A stretch of 64,000 nt of DNA from the NCBI RefSeq assembly GCF_000715075.1, contig NC_134089.1, forward strand, positions 68,120,697-68,184,696, written 5' to 3'. The position numbers were made by a program, and so were the translations under genes. Shown piece after piece: positions 55,337-64,000 of the stretch. The notes below the pieces were generated by a model. That model saw nothing but the letters and a program-made list of their open reading frames with translations. It did not search any database and was not told the DNA's origin. The stretch's first letter is position 1; each line of letters starts with the position of its first letter. This stretch comes from Nicotiana tabacum (taxonomy: Eukaryota > Streptophyta > Magnoliopsida > Solanales > Solanaceae).

Positions 55337-56422
55337 GGGCTAATAGTATTCCAGCTTTCTCCTTGCATAAAATATAGGACAACCTAAATATATGATAGGG
55401 AAATCATTCCTATGAATGCCTGTGATCCTTTCCACCTTGCTGACCACTTCCATGTCTGTTAAATAATGCAGGTACACAGTTGATTTGGTCTTGTTAACAA
55501 GCTGCCCAGATGCAGCTTCATATGCCTTCAGCACTTGCATAATTAGCATCAGAGATGTTTCATCTGAGGATGAGAAAATAATCATGTCATCTGCATACGC
55601 CAAATGATTGATCTTTGGACTCCACTTTGGCATCCCGAATCCACAAAAATACAGGTTATTATGAAGTGCATTGAGACCCCTAGATAATGCTTCTACTGCC
55701 AATATAAACAAAGTTGGAGATACAGGATCACCTTGTTTTACTCCCCTTGAGGACTTAAAGAACCCATGAGCTTGACCATTAATTAGAATAGAATACCAAT
55801 TGTTTGAAACTAATCCAAAGACAATCCCTATCAACCTTTCTGTGAATCCCATCTTTCTCAGTACCTTGGTTAGGAATAGCCAAGATAATCTATCATAAGC
55901 TTTGGTCATTTCTAGCTTCAGGATGACATTAGGTCCAGCCTTAGTTCTAAGCCTAATGTCAGTCACTATCTCCTGAGTTAGAAGGATGTTTTCTACTATA
56001 TTCATGCCCTTAACAAAACCTGCATGTTCCTCTAATATCAGACTTGGGAGAAATTTCACTATCCTTTCATGTACCACCCTCGATATAACCTTATTAGAAA
56101 AATTACTGAGGCTTATTGGTCTTAAATTAGAAAAGGTGGAAACTTCTTTTTTCTTTGGTAGCAGAACTAGGTTGGTGTGTGTTACACACTTGGGTAGCTC
56201 ATGACCATTGAAAAAAGCCCTCACCATGTCGTACAGGTCATCCCCTATTATGTCCCAACAAGAATGATAGAATTTTCCTACCATACCATCTAGCCCCCCA
56301 GCACTATCACCATTAAGTCCAAGTACTGCCACTTTAACCTCCTCTTTTGTTGGTTGCTTAATCAATTCTGCATTCTGCTCAGTGTTAATCAGATTAGGAA
56401 CATGCTCTAAGATATCAAATGA
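55337..56422 (-). pseudogene. LINE ORF2 reverse transcriptase domain
   Basis: Open frame 56365-55340 (341 codons) bounded by a TAA at 55337-55339. It contains KEEVKVAVLGLNGDSAGGLDG, LVLLPKKKEVSTFSNLRPIS, EEHAGFVKGMNIVENILL, the block KAYDRLSWLFL, then SRGVKQGDPVSPTLFILAVE and the catalytic HLAYADDMIIF (YADD at 55586-55597). All RT signature residues look intact. It would prime cDNA synthesis at a nicked target. The frame resumes after the TAA in 53735-55321, so one stop separates RT from the C-terminal part. Confidence 0.92.
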
Positions 56423-57634
56423 TTAAGTAGTAGTTGCTTCTGTGAACTGTTCCTCGTAGTATTTGATAGCCTCTTCTGCAATTTCTTGTTCTTCTTCAAT
56501 CCAGGTTCCTCCACTATTTTGAATTCTGTTAAGCTGAAGTCTCTTTCTCCTACCTCTCACTTGTGCGTGGAAAAACTTAGTGTTCCTATCCCCTTCCTTG
56601 AACCAAGTCATGCCTGCCTTTTGTTGCCAATATTTCTCCTCTAGTGCAAGACATTTGATCAATTCTGCCTGAACCTTTTGTAGCCTTTCCCTGTTCCTCC
56701 CTGTAGGATTTGCTTCAAATTCTGCTTCATGAACCATCACTACCTCCTCCATGCTTGCTATCTTTTGGAAAATATCTCCAAATGTAGCCTTACTCCACAA
56801 TGAAAGGGCCTTCTTTATTTTTTTAACTTGTGATTAAAAAGAATATAAGGATTTGCACTGAAATCAGCTGTCCAATTCTCTTTCACCACATCTTTAAAAG
56901 TCGCATGTTCCACCCAAAATTCAAGAAATTAAAAGGATTTTTTATTTTTGGAGTCTCTATATCACACTTCAGATACATTGGACTATGATCAAAACCAGTC
57001 TTTGACAAATGTTGCACCTCTATTCCTGAAAATGTTTGTTGGAACTCAACATTGGCCAAACATCTATCTAGCCTTTTGAATATACAGTCTTCCTCTGCTC
57101 TCCCATTCCACCATGTAAATATGCTGCCTTTAAATCCAAGGTCGAAGAGATTGCAAGTGTTGACGCAGTATCGAAAATCATCAATTTCATTCAATGACAC
57201 CAAACTTCTCTTCTTTATCCCATATTACATTGAAATCACCTCCTACAAGCCATGGTGCATCCATATCCCTTGCCATTGCATATACTGAATCCCATAATTC
57301 TTCCTCTCAATTGCATCACATTTAGCATATATCAATGTTAGGACAAACTCCACATGCGATTCAGTATGAAACAATCATAGTGTTAATTGTTGCACCATAT
57401 TGTACATAACAGTTACCTCAAATACCTCATCTATGAAAGCCCAGATCTTGTTGGAAACTTTTGAAATTGCCTGTGCAAGTCCTATCTTGTTTCTGTACCT
57501 TTCCAGTTTTTTTGCTTGTTGCTTTGGCTCCATTAATCCTAGAAATTCATAGTGATTTTGCCTGTGCATTTTTGTCAACCTTTCAAAGGCCTGCTATGTG
57601 TTGACTGACCTTATATTCCAAATGATAGCATTCA
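56423..57634 (-). pseudogene. LINE ORF2 N-terminal AP-like endonuclease, degenerate
   Basis: Begins with the ATG at 57634 (MNAIIWNIRSVNT, then TAG). Blocks of an AP-type endonuclease follow in several pieces: LGLMEPKQ (catalytic Glu region), NEIDDFRYCVNTCNLFDLGFKGSIFTWWNGR, FKRLDRCLANVEF and LSKTGFDHSPMYLKC (the terminal D-H pair). The linker with SLWSKATFGDIFQKI and GMTWFKEGDRNTKFFHAQV (56800-56423) leads to the RT. At least six stops or frame changes make the endonuclease non-functional. Confidence 0.85.
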
Positions 57635-57639
57635 TCACT

Positions 57640-58467
57640 GATTATTGGATTTAGTTAGCGTTCTCCTTGTGTGCACCCCAGCTTTTGGTGCTGCAAAATT
57701 ATCTTTTTGTTGCTTCTTCTTACCTTTTGCTGCTGATTTTTCCTTTTCCACTTGCGTAGGTGATAAGTCACCTTGCCTTGCAGCATTCATAAGGTGTTGG
57801 GTAGTCGATTCGTGATCCATGTCGTATCCTGATGTACCAGGTTCTTCTCCTTCTTCATTGTCTTCCTTCCCTCCTGATGTAGCTCCAAATGCATTTTTTT
57901 AGGGACCAAGGCCTTCTCTTCTCCTCGTTTTAACAGCTACAACTGCTTTTTCTCCAATGTAACAGTAACATTTACTATTTTTGTTTTTTGTTTTGGCTGT
58001 TTCTCCTTCTCTATTGGGTTGTGTCCTTGTGGGTCTTCTTGTGATTTCTGAAGTTTATCGTCTTCTGTTCCTCCAGAATCATTTACCTCTAGGCCTCTTC
58101 CTTCATAGTTTCTAATTTCTGTTACTTCTGCTATTTGATAATTATTGTTGTGCTCAACAATTTATAATCCTCCCATTATTAAAAAATTACCAGTTGTATT
58201 GTTGTCATTGGCATGGAGCTCTCCATTTACACTTTGCTCATTTACACTTTGCCCATCTTCTTCTTTGTCCTTCTCATTTGGTTCCTCATCAGCTTGTGCT
58301 CCTAGTGGTACTTCGTTCTCGTCTGAATCATATTCCCTTTGTGCATCCCATAGCCTGCCACCACAACCTTGCACTCTTTCTTTAAATGTAGACGATTTTG
58401 ACCCTTCTGCTTGAGAATTTGGAGTTTTATTAAGTTCCTTGTTCACAAATGTATCTTGTGATGGGTT
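57640..58467 (-). pseudogene. LINE ORF1 C-terminal extension, separated by a stop
   Basis: Directly after the TGA of ORF1 the same frame continues NKELNKTPNSQAEGSKSST to 58162, rich in Glu, Asn and Ser, and blocks of similar composition reach 57635 (AAKGKKKQQKDNFAAPKAG) in other frames. Low-complexity hydrophilic tail; no domain recognised. It is probably the original end of ORF1. Confidence 0.6.
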
Positions 58468-58470
58468 TTC

Positions 58471-60015
58471 TCAGCATGATGTATTGATCTTCACTATTCC
58501 ATCTCTTGATTTATCCTTGAAACTTCTTTCTACCCATTGTGCAGTATCGTTTTTTGCTTTTGATGCCTCCTTTCCATTGACTAGACCATTAGTCGAACCA
58601 ATACCCGATGAGTTAAGATGAAAAGCTTGTGCTGCTGGATTTAGCTTTCCCTCATTATTGACCATATGTTTTGGTTTTTGCTTTGTAGATGCTTGGTTAT
58701 GAACTGCTGGACCGTTTGTTGCTGCATTAGCTGCCACTATTGCCAATTGATTAACAGGTTCTTCCTCTTCATCCATCCCTTGTAATATTGCAAACTTGTT
58801 AGCTACTTGAACATGATCATTATCTTCATTGTCTACTGCCACCAATTCCTTACCACTGTTGATTTGTGCTTCTGCTTGTCTATCTACAGTGCTTGTGCCC
58901 ACCTTGTTCTTATTCTTTTCAAACTGCTTAGTTGGTGTCATCTCCATTCCATTATTAGTGAGACTAGTATTTTGATTTACTACATTTCTAACGCTGTTGT
59001 CCTTCACTTCCTTCCATTGCTCTTTTGCTGTAACATTCACATTACCCACGACTTTTCCACTAGATAAAATCATTATAGGCTGTGAGTTCCCTATGTCCTG
59101 CTTCTTAGCTGTATCTGTTTGGTTAGAATTCTTCTTCTCCACATATAGTTCAGGGTGTATCCTCCAACATTCAAATTGATCATGCCCTTGAATTTTACAA
59201 TGTCTGCAATATTTAGGCATCATGTCATATTGAATTCTCACCCATTCAGTTCTTGTCGTTCCATTAGCTTCATTGATTATGTCCATCCTCACCTTTTTAG
59301 GCAAATCTGCAAGTAGATCAACTAGTACCTTCACCCTAGCACAACTAGGTCTAGTTTTATTAATTGTTGCCATGTCTAGATGCATAGGTTTACCTACTGT
59401 TGTAGCTAGAGAAAATAGACATTCCTTCACAAAAAAGGTTGGCAATAGACCTGGGAATGAAATCCAAGCCATTGCCTTGGGTGTTTCTTCATCTGCTCTA
59501 AACTTTGAGTCGTAAATCAATGGCCTAAGCTGATATTGATAGCCATCTCTGTCCTTTATGTAATGAGTTTTTGATGAAAAATGAAGATAGTCATGTCTTA
59601 ACGTCATTCTAATCAAAATGTGTCTATCCCTTAGAAATCCAATGTTACACTCACCTTTAATTCCGCATTGAATTGGTATTAACTTACGCATTTGTTGAAT
59701 TTCTGGGCTGCCATAAGAACATTTACCAACTATTGCATATTGTAAACCTTCGATGATATCCATCCTCTCTACTTCTGCTTCTGTTAACTGAATAACATGC
59801 TCTCCATTCAATATTGTAGGTGGACGAATGGGAATTGGCTCAACTTCATGATGCTCATGCATTGCAGCATTTAAAGTGCAAGGTTTCAGAATTTTGGAGT
59901 AATCCATTGGTTGTTTGTTGTGATTTGTGTTCCCTGATGTTTGTGCACTTTTAGGAGGAGGTTGGGTAGGCAACGCAGCCACAAAAGGTGGCTGGCCACC
60001 TGCCTGTGTGTTCAT
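58471..60015 (-). CDS. LINE ORF1: DUF4283-type RNA-binding protein with CCHC knuckle
   Basis: 514 codons open from the ATG at 60015. A DUF4283-like domain covers about residues 80-205 ([21 protein letters not shown], the [20 protein letters not shown] block and [15 protein letters not shown]), followed by [12 protein letters not shown] and one zinc knuckle, C270-x2-C273-x4-H278-x4-C283 ([14 protein letters not shown]). The second half is hydrophilic. Such proteins bind the LINE RNA and form the ribonucleoprotein. It ends at a TGA after INTSC, but the frame continues downstream, so this is likely a truncated form of a longer ORF1. Probably not a host gene. Confidence 0.85.
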   Translation of the reverse strand: MNTQAGGQPPFVAALPTQPPPKSAQTSGNTNHNKQPMDYSKILKPCTLNAAMHEHHEVEPIPIRPPTILNGEHVIQLTEAEVERMDIIEGLQYAIVGKCSYGSPEIQQMRKLIPIQCGIKGECNIGFLRDRHILIRMTLRHDYLHFSSKTHYIKDRDGYQYQLRPLIYDSKFRADEETPKAMAWISFPGLLPTFFVKECLFSLATTVGKPMHLDMATINKTRPSCARVKVLVDLLADLPKKVRMDIINEANGTTRTEWVRIQYDMMPKYCRHCKIQGHDQFECWRIHPELYVEKKNSNQTDTAKKQDIGNSQPIMILSSGKVVGNVNVTAKEQWKEVKDNSVRNVVNQNTSLTNNGMEMTPTKQFEKNKNKVGTSTVDRQAEAQINSGKELVAVDNEDNDHVQVANKFAILQGMDEEEEPVNQLAIVAANAATNGPAVHNQASTKQKPKHMVNNEGKLNPAAQAFHLNSSGIGSTNGLVNGKEASKAKNDTAQWVERSFKDKSRDGIVKINTSC

Positions 60016-60503
60016 TGCAGATGTAATTCTTTAGCACTTTAACAACATGACAAAGGTGCAGCAGCTTTGCAAGAAAACGATGCTACTGTAATTCGAATTA
60101 GCTTCACGTTACTTACTGCTTATGGCTGTGAATCCAATTTCTCAGTCCAAACTGTAAAAAATAGTAATTTGATTTAAAATGAAGCTTAGAATTCAAACCA
60201 ATCTTAGAAGAGAAGAGAACACTTTCACGTTATCAAAACAAGCTGTTGTGCTGAAAAGTAGCGCTGGAATTAGCTGAATCGCTGAAATTGAATGAAGAAC
60301 ATTGTCTGCTACAGTAACTCGTGAAAATAAAATTAAGATCTATAAAAATTGACTATAGATCTGAAGTTGAAACCAATTGGGTAATATTCGTACGGAATTT
60401 ATGTATCTTTTGAGACCAAGTTTGGTTAGTTCCACCACCGGATGCCGGAGTAATGACCGGAAAATGATGACGAAATTACTATTCCTTCTCTTCCTAGAGA
60501 GAC
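60016..60503 (-). other. LINE 5' UTR
   Basis: About 490 bases between the 5' target duplication and the ORF1 ATG. On the minus strand it begins GTCTCTCTAGGAAGAGAAGG. An internal promoter is expected here; I cannot point to a specific element. Confidence 0.7.
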
Positions 60504-61699
60504 TTCATGATATTATTCAAAGGCATAATGGTTTTTTTTACCTCAATTATTCCAATGATCCAACAGTTATAATCTTTTGTGACAAATAATGTTCCTTTCA
60601 CAAAGGAAAGAAAAGGAAATTTGGTTAGAAACTTACTGATCCTCTATTTTTATGCTTCTGTGTTCCTTCACCGCCAAATCTTATTTGTATATTACTATAA
60701 TTTTTCTAACAAAATTTTAATGATTGACTACTATCTTGTATTAACATAATTATCTTTACATATCAATTCGCTTATCTAAGTTTTCATGTTTCAAAGTTAT
60801 TTGGTGACTAATTGTATTCTATTTTTGACACTCCAAAAGATTTTATTGATGTACTTTTCATGCATTGCATTCATTTATAAATATACATTAACCCATGACC
60901 AGATTGCGTTATATATTCGTATATATGTATATTATATGTATATGGGATATGGGAAAAGGTTATGGCGTTATATACGCACCACCACCTGATCAGGTTGCAT
61001 ACGTTAATGATTTGCCCACAGTGGCCGAGATGATATGATGGGATGCCCTCAGAGGCTTGATGATGTTATGAACACATGTACCTATGCACGACATGACATT
61101 CATATGTATATGCATGACACTATAAATATTTCATGATTTACAGAGTTATCCAGACTTACAAGTCAAGTTATTTACTCTATACTTCTTCCAGGTCTGTTAT
61201 GTACTTATTTATGTTCCTTACATAGTCAGTATATTATTCGTACTGATGTCCCTTTTTGCCTGGGGATGCTGCGTTTTATGCCTGCAGGTCTTGATAGACA
61301 GGTCGAGAGCCCTCCAAGTAGGCTATCAGCTCAGTGGAAGATGTTGATGCGCTCCATTTGTTTCGGAGTTGCTTGATTGGTTAGTATGATTTAGACGTGT
61401 ATTATTTGTTATGGCGGGATTCTATCCCGACCTTTATGGAAATTATGTATTCTTAGAGGCTTGTAGATAGAGGTCATGTACGTAAAAGATTGTATGACTT
61501 TGTCGGCCCATGTTCAGTACACGAGTGGCTAATTTGGTTTTATAGGCCCGTACTTCATATATATATAAGTTTGTATCCCCTCATGCTTTACTCCGGTCCA
61601 TTTACCTATGACAAAATGATATGAAAGATATGTTACCTTGGTGCTCGATTGAGTAAGGTACCGGGTGCCCGTCACGGCCCATTGATTTGGGTCGTGACA
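60504..61699 (+). repeat. 5' LTR, right part, after LINE insertion
   Basis: Begins with the right copy of the LINE target duplication (60504-60514) and ends TTTGGGTCGTGACA at 61699, just before the primer site. GCTCGATTGAG and the terminal bases resemble the end of the solo LTR at 24432-27424. Chance open frames only. Confidence 0.8.
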
Positions 61700-61703
61700 A
61701 ATG

Positions 61704-61714
61704 TGGTATCAGAG
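61704..61714 (+). other. Primer binding site, initiator tRNA-Met
   Basis: TGGTATCAGAG five bases after the LTR start the complement of initiator tRNA-Met, as in the Tekay element at 40763-40774. Confidence 0.88.
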
Positions 61715-64000
61715 TAGTTCTGTCCTAGAAAGTCTACAATTTGTGTATAGTATAGTCTTATTTATGAGTGTGTCGTACTCCACACTTATAAGCACGAGGC
61801 TACAGGCATTTAGGACTGTCACTCTTTCTTCTTACTCTAGATCATGTGGTAAAGCTCATTTATAAGAATCCAAATTCTGAACTTCTATTTTATTCGTAAT
61901 AAGATGATTCCTACGTTCAAAAAGATGATCGATAATAGATATAACTATGGAAGTGTTGAATTAGAGGAATTCGATTTTGCTTCTTGCTTATGATGAGTAA
62001 ATGCAAGATCTTTAGCAGATCATGGGTGTATTAAAAGGTGCACGGTTCTTGATAATGAGCTTTTAGGAAAGAATACTTATCCACTCTTGTGGTAAAAAGG
62101 AATAACGGAATCGGAAGTTAGACACAAGTTGTAGCAAGCAAAAGAAGCAAGGTGAAGAAGGGTACAAGGTACCCAATTAATAAAGAATATCATTATTTAC
62201 CATTCAGGAAGGAAGATATAAGCATTTTGAATTACCTTCAATAGTAATAGATGTACGTACAATTCACAACCGTCTCGGTCATGTCCTATGGGAGCTAATA
62301 GATATGGTTTAAGAGAAGGACATGACAGTAGGATCCGGCTAGGGTTAGAGTAACCCAAAAATGAGGAATGGATGGTTTGTGTTAGTTGACATTTCCGAAG
62401 AATATTACAAAGGTGCTAATAGATTTCCTTATGAGACACCCAGGTGGTGCACTCTAGAATATTACAATTAGATGAGAACATTAGCGTGATCAAAAAATTC
62501 TGAAGATAGGCACTGAAAGCCTGGAAGGGATAAAAATAACCTTAGTGTGACTCACGTCCCTAGTAGAGCGAGGGGATTGAGCAACCCGAAGAGCCGATGA
62601 ATGTAGCAAGGAGAGCTAAAAGCAAAAGAATACCTTGTTGAAAGTTTCAAAATAAAGTGATAGACAGAAATGTTAACAGGAAATAAAAAGAGAGTTGATG
62701 AAGCATTAAGAGTAACATGTGATATGTGGATGACAACGGTAGGTTAAAAAGATGACAGTATTACAGAATCTATAGTTAAATGAATAAAGAGACGAGGGGT
62801 GATGGGCCTTATGACAACAAAAGAATATAGCCCATACAGTCACGTCCTCATTCCGAGAAATAAGTTCGCAACTCTAACATGATTAACAGAAGGGAAAGTT
62901 AGACCCCAGAGTAATGGAAATCAATATGGACTAGTGAACAAGATAAACTAAATATGAATTAGTAACTGAGTGATTAGATAATAGTCAGCATCATGAGAAT
63001 TTCATATTGCGTTTCGGCAATAATAGAATGGACAACAAAAGAAGATCCATGACGAATTCAGAGGATGGTCATTCAGGAAAACGCTTCCCTAAAGTAAGTA
63101 ATGTGAGCAAAGTTAAGCTTAAGGGACTATATGTGCCACTTACACTAAGTGACACCATTGCAAGTGAGGAATTTTGTTATCCTTGGTACATAAGGATTAC
63201 CACAATGCGAGTAAGGGTCATTGATGATGCGAAAGAATGCCAAAGATGGAGAGGAAAAATATTTATAGGCAGGTCGTCGTAGCTCCAACTCTTAGTACTC
63301 CCCTAAAGGGGGAATATGGAATGATAAAGGAAGAATGCGATAAAAATGAGAAAGGGATGAGATTGCACTTATCCGAATCCTACAGATATGCTATGATTCC
63401 AAAACGTTACGTAAGCACGATGTCATAAAAAGGAAGTAAGGGATCCTGCCCGGAAGGTTATTGATAAATAAGGAGCCAGTGCAAGAGTAAGTTAGCCAAA
63501 GTAAATAACCTAAGAGAGACTACGCGGAATATGGGTATGAAATGGGTCGACAAGTAGTTAGTAGTTGATTCAGGAAGAGCCTAGTCATGGCTAGACAAGA
63601 AGTTACAGACGAATCAGCAGATCATGCAAGATAAATGTAGTAAGCCCCAACATGGAGAATTCAGCCTCACAGTAATGTCATTACAATACTTGAGATATAT
63701 TCAAATAGGAGTCAAGGTAGTTAAAGGTACCGTATGAGTGTTACGGGGATAAAAGAAAGTACCACTAGGAAAGCAGTCAAAATATCAATTCAGAAGCAAC
63801 CCTACAAGCACAAGATCACGGAGGTAGGCAACTATGGATGATTATAGGCAAGGAAGGACATCAAAAGGTTTGTAATAAGCTCACAGCTTTACGAGAGTCA
63901 ATGGTTTTCCCTAAGTACTACAACGAAAGACTAGCTGAGTAAATAAGGAAGAAGGCTTCAACCTAAGCACAACGACCTAAAGAGGAAATGGTCGTGTAAC
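61715..64000 (+). other. Internal region of LTR element, no recognisable coding
   Basis: 2.3 kb with only short frames (for example 63007-63282, 91 codons). I found no gag capsid block, zinc knuckle or protease motif. It may be the non-coding body of a large non-autonomous element, or a heavily mutated gag region. The rest lies outside the window. Confidence 0.5.

Larger units (their letters stand above)
51797..60503 (-). mobile_element. L1-type LINE, almost complete, 8.7 kb, minus strand
   Basis: Flanked by an 11-bp target duplication TTCATGATATT (51786-51796 and 60504-60514). On the minus strand it ends in a run of A (plus-strand T run to 51804). It has ORF1 with a CCHC knuckle, ORF2 with endonuclease, RT, zf-RVT and RNase H, and a 3' region of 1.7 kb. 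It is longer than the usual 6-7 kb plant L1 because of an extended ORF1 end and the repeat-rich 3' region. The few stops in ORF1 and in the RT half of ORF2 suggest that it is younger than its neighbours; the endonuclease part is more damaged. Confidence 0.92.
50768..64000 (+). mobile_element. LTR element with LINE-split 5' LTR, runs off window
   Basis: The 5' LTR (50768-61699, interrupted by a LINE) is followed by a tRNA-Met primer site at 61704 and at least 2.3 kb of internal sequence. No gag motif is found where gag should start, so it may be a non-autonomous derivative or is badly decayed. The element inserted into Ogre pol. Confidence 0.7.

Overview
The window is plant nuclear DNA, very probably from a large-genome member of the nightshade family (Nicotiana/Solanum type). 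The basis is the dense nesting of Ty3/gypsy elements of the Tat, Ogre and Tekay (chromovirus) lineages, the sequence style of their long LTRs, a plant L1-type LINE with an RNase H domain, and one intronless plant U-box E3 ligase gene. I assign the taxon from family recognition, not from a search. There are no bacterial features, no rRNA or tRNA genes and no CRISPR array.

Layout. 1-994: LTR fragment, minus strand. 1350-15804: old Tat-lineage element on the plus strand with both LTRs (about 612 bp each), decayed gag-pol, and an antisense extra ORF before the 3' LTR. Two solo LTRs are nested in it, a 745-bp Tat-type LTR (5397-6141) and a 2776-bp Tekay LTR (8602-11377) with a perfect GGCAA target duplication. 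15805-20527: the only island that looks like host DNA. It holds an intact PUB24-like U-box gene (16814-18037, minus). Its upstream side carries a MITE-like element and a 5'-truncated LINE with a 9-bp target duplication. 20528-20729: (GAA)27 and GGA-rich microsatellite.

20830-28159: a minus-strand Tekay-related element without recognisable coding sequence, split by a 2993-bp solo LTR (AAAAA duplication). 28160-34520: 3' part of a second Tat element, minus strand. Its spliced antisense ORF is interrupted by a 2800-bp solo LTR (ACCCT duplication). 34613-43415: Tekay chromovirus, minus strand, with gag, protease, RT, RNase H, integrase and chromodomain all recognisable, but inactivated by stops and by two catalytic Asp-to-Asn changes. 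43416-50767: 5' part of an Ogre-type element (LTR, primer site, ORF1, gag, start of pol). 50768-64000: a further LTR element whose 5' LTR was split by an almost complete 8.7-kb LINE (51797-60503, 11-bp target duplication). Its internal region runs off the right edge without recognisable genes.

Only the U-box gene looks like a functional host gene. The rest records successive insertion, LTR-LTR recombination (solo LTRs) and mutational decay. In the Tekay element most premature stops look like CAG-to-TAG changes, as expected from decay of methylated cytosine. I found no convincing new biological system. The points most worth following up are the antisense spliced ORFs of the Tat elements, the unusual repeat-rich 3' region of the LINE, and arrays of short palindromic words shared by otherwise different Tekay-type LTRs.
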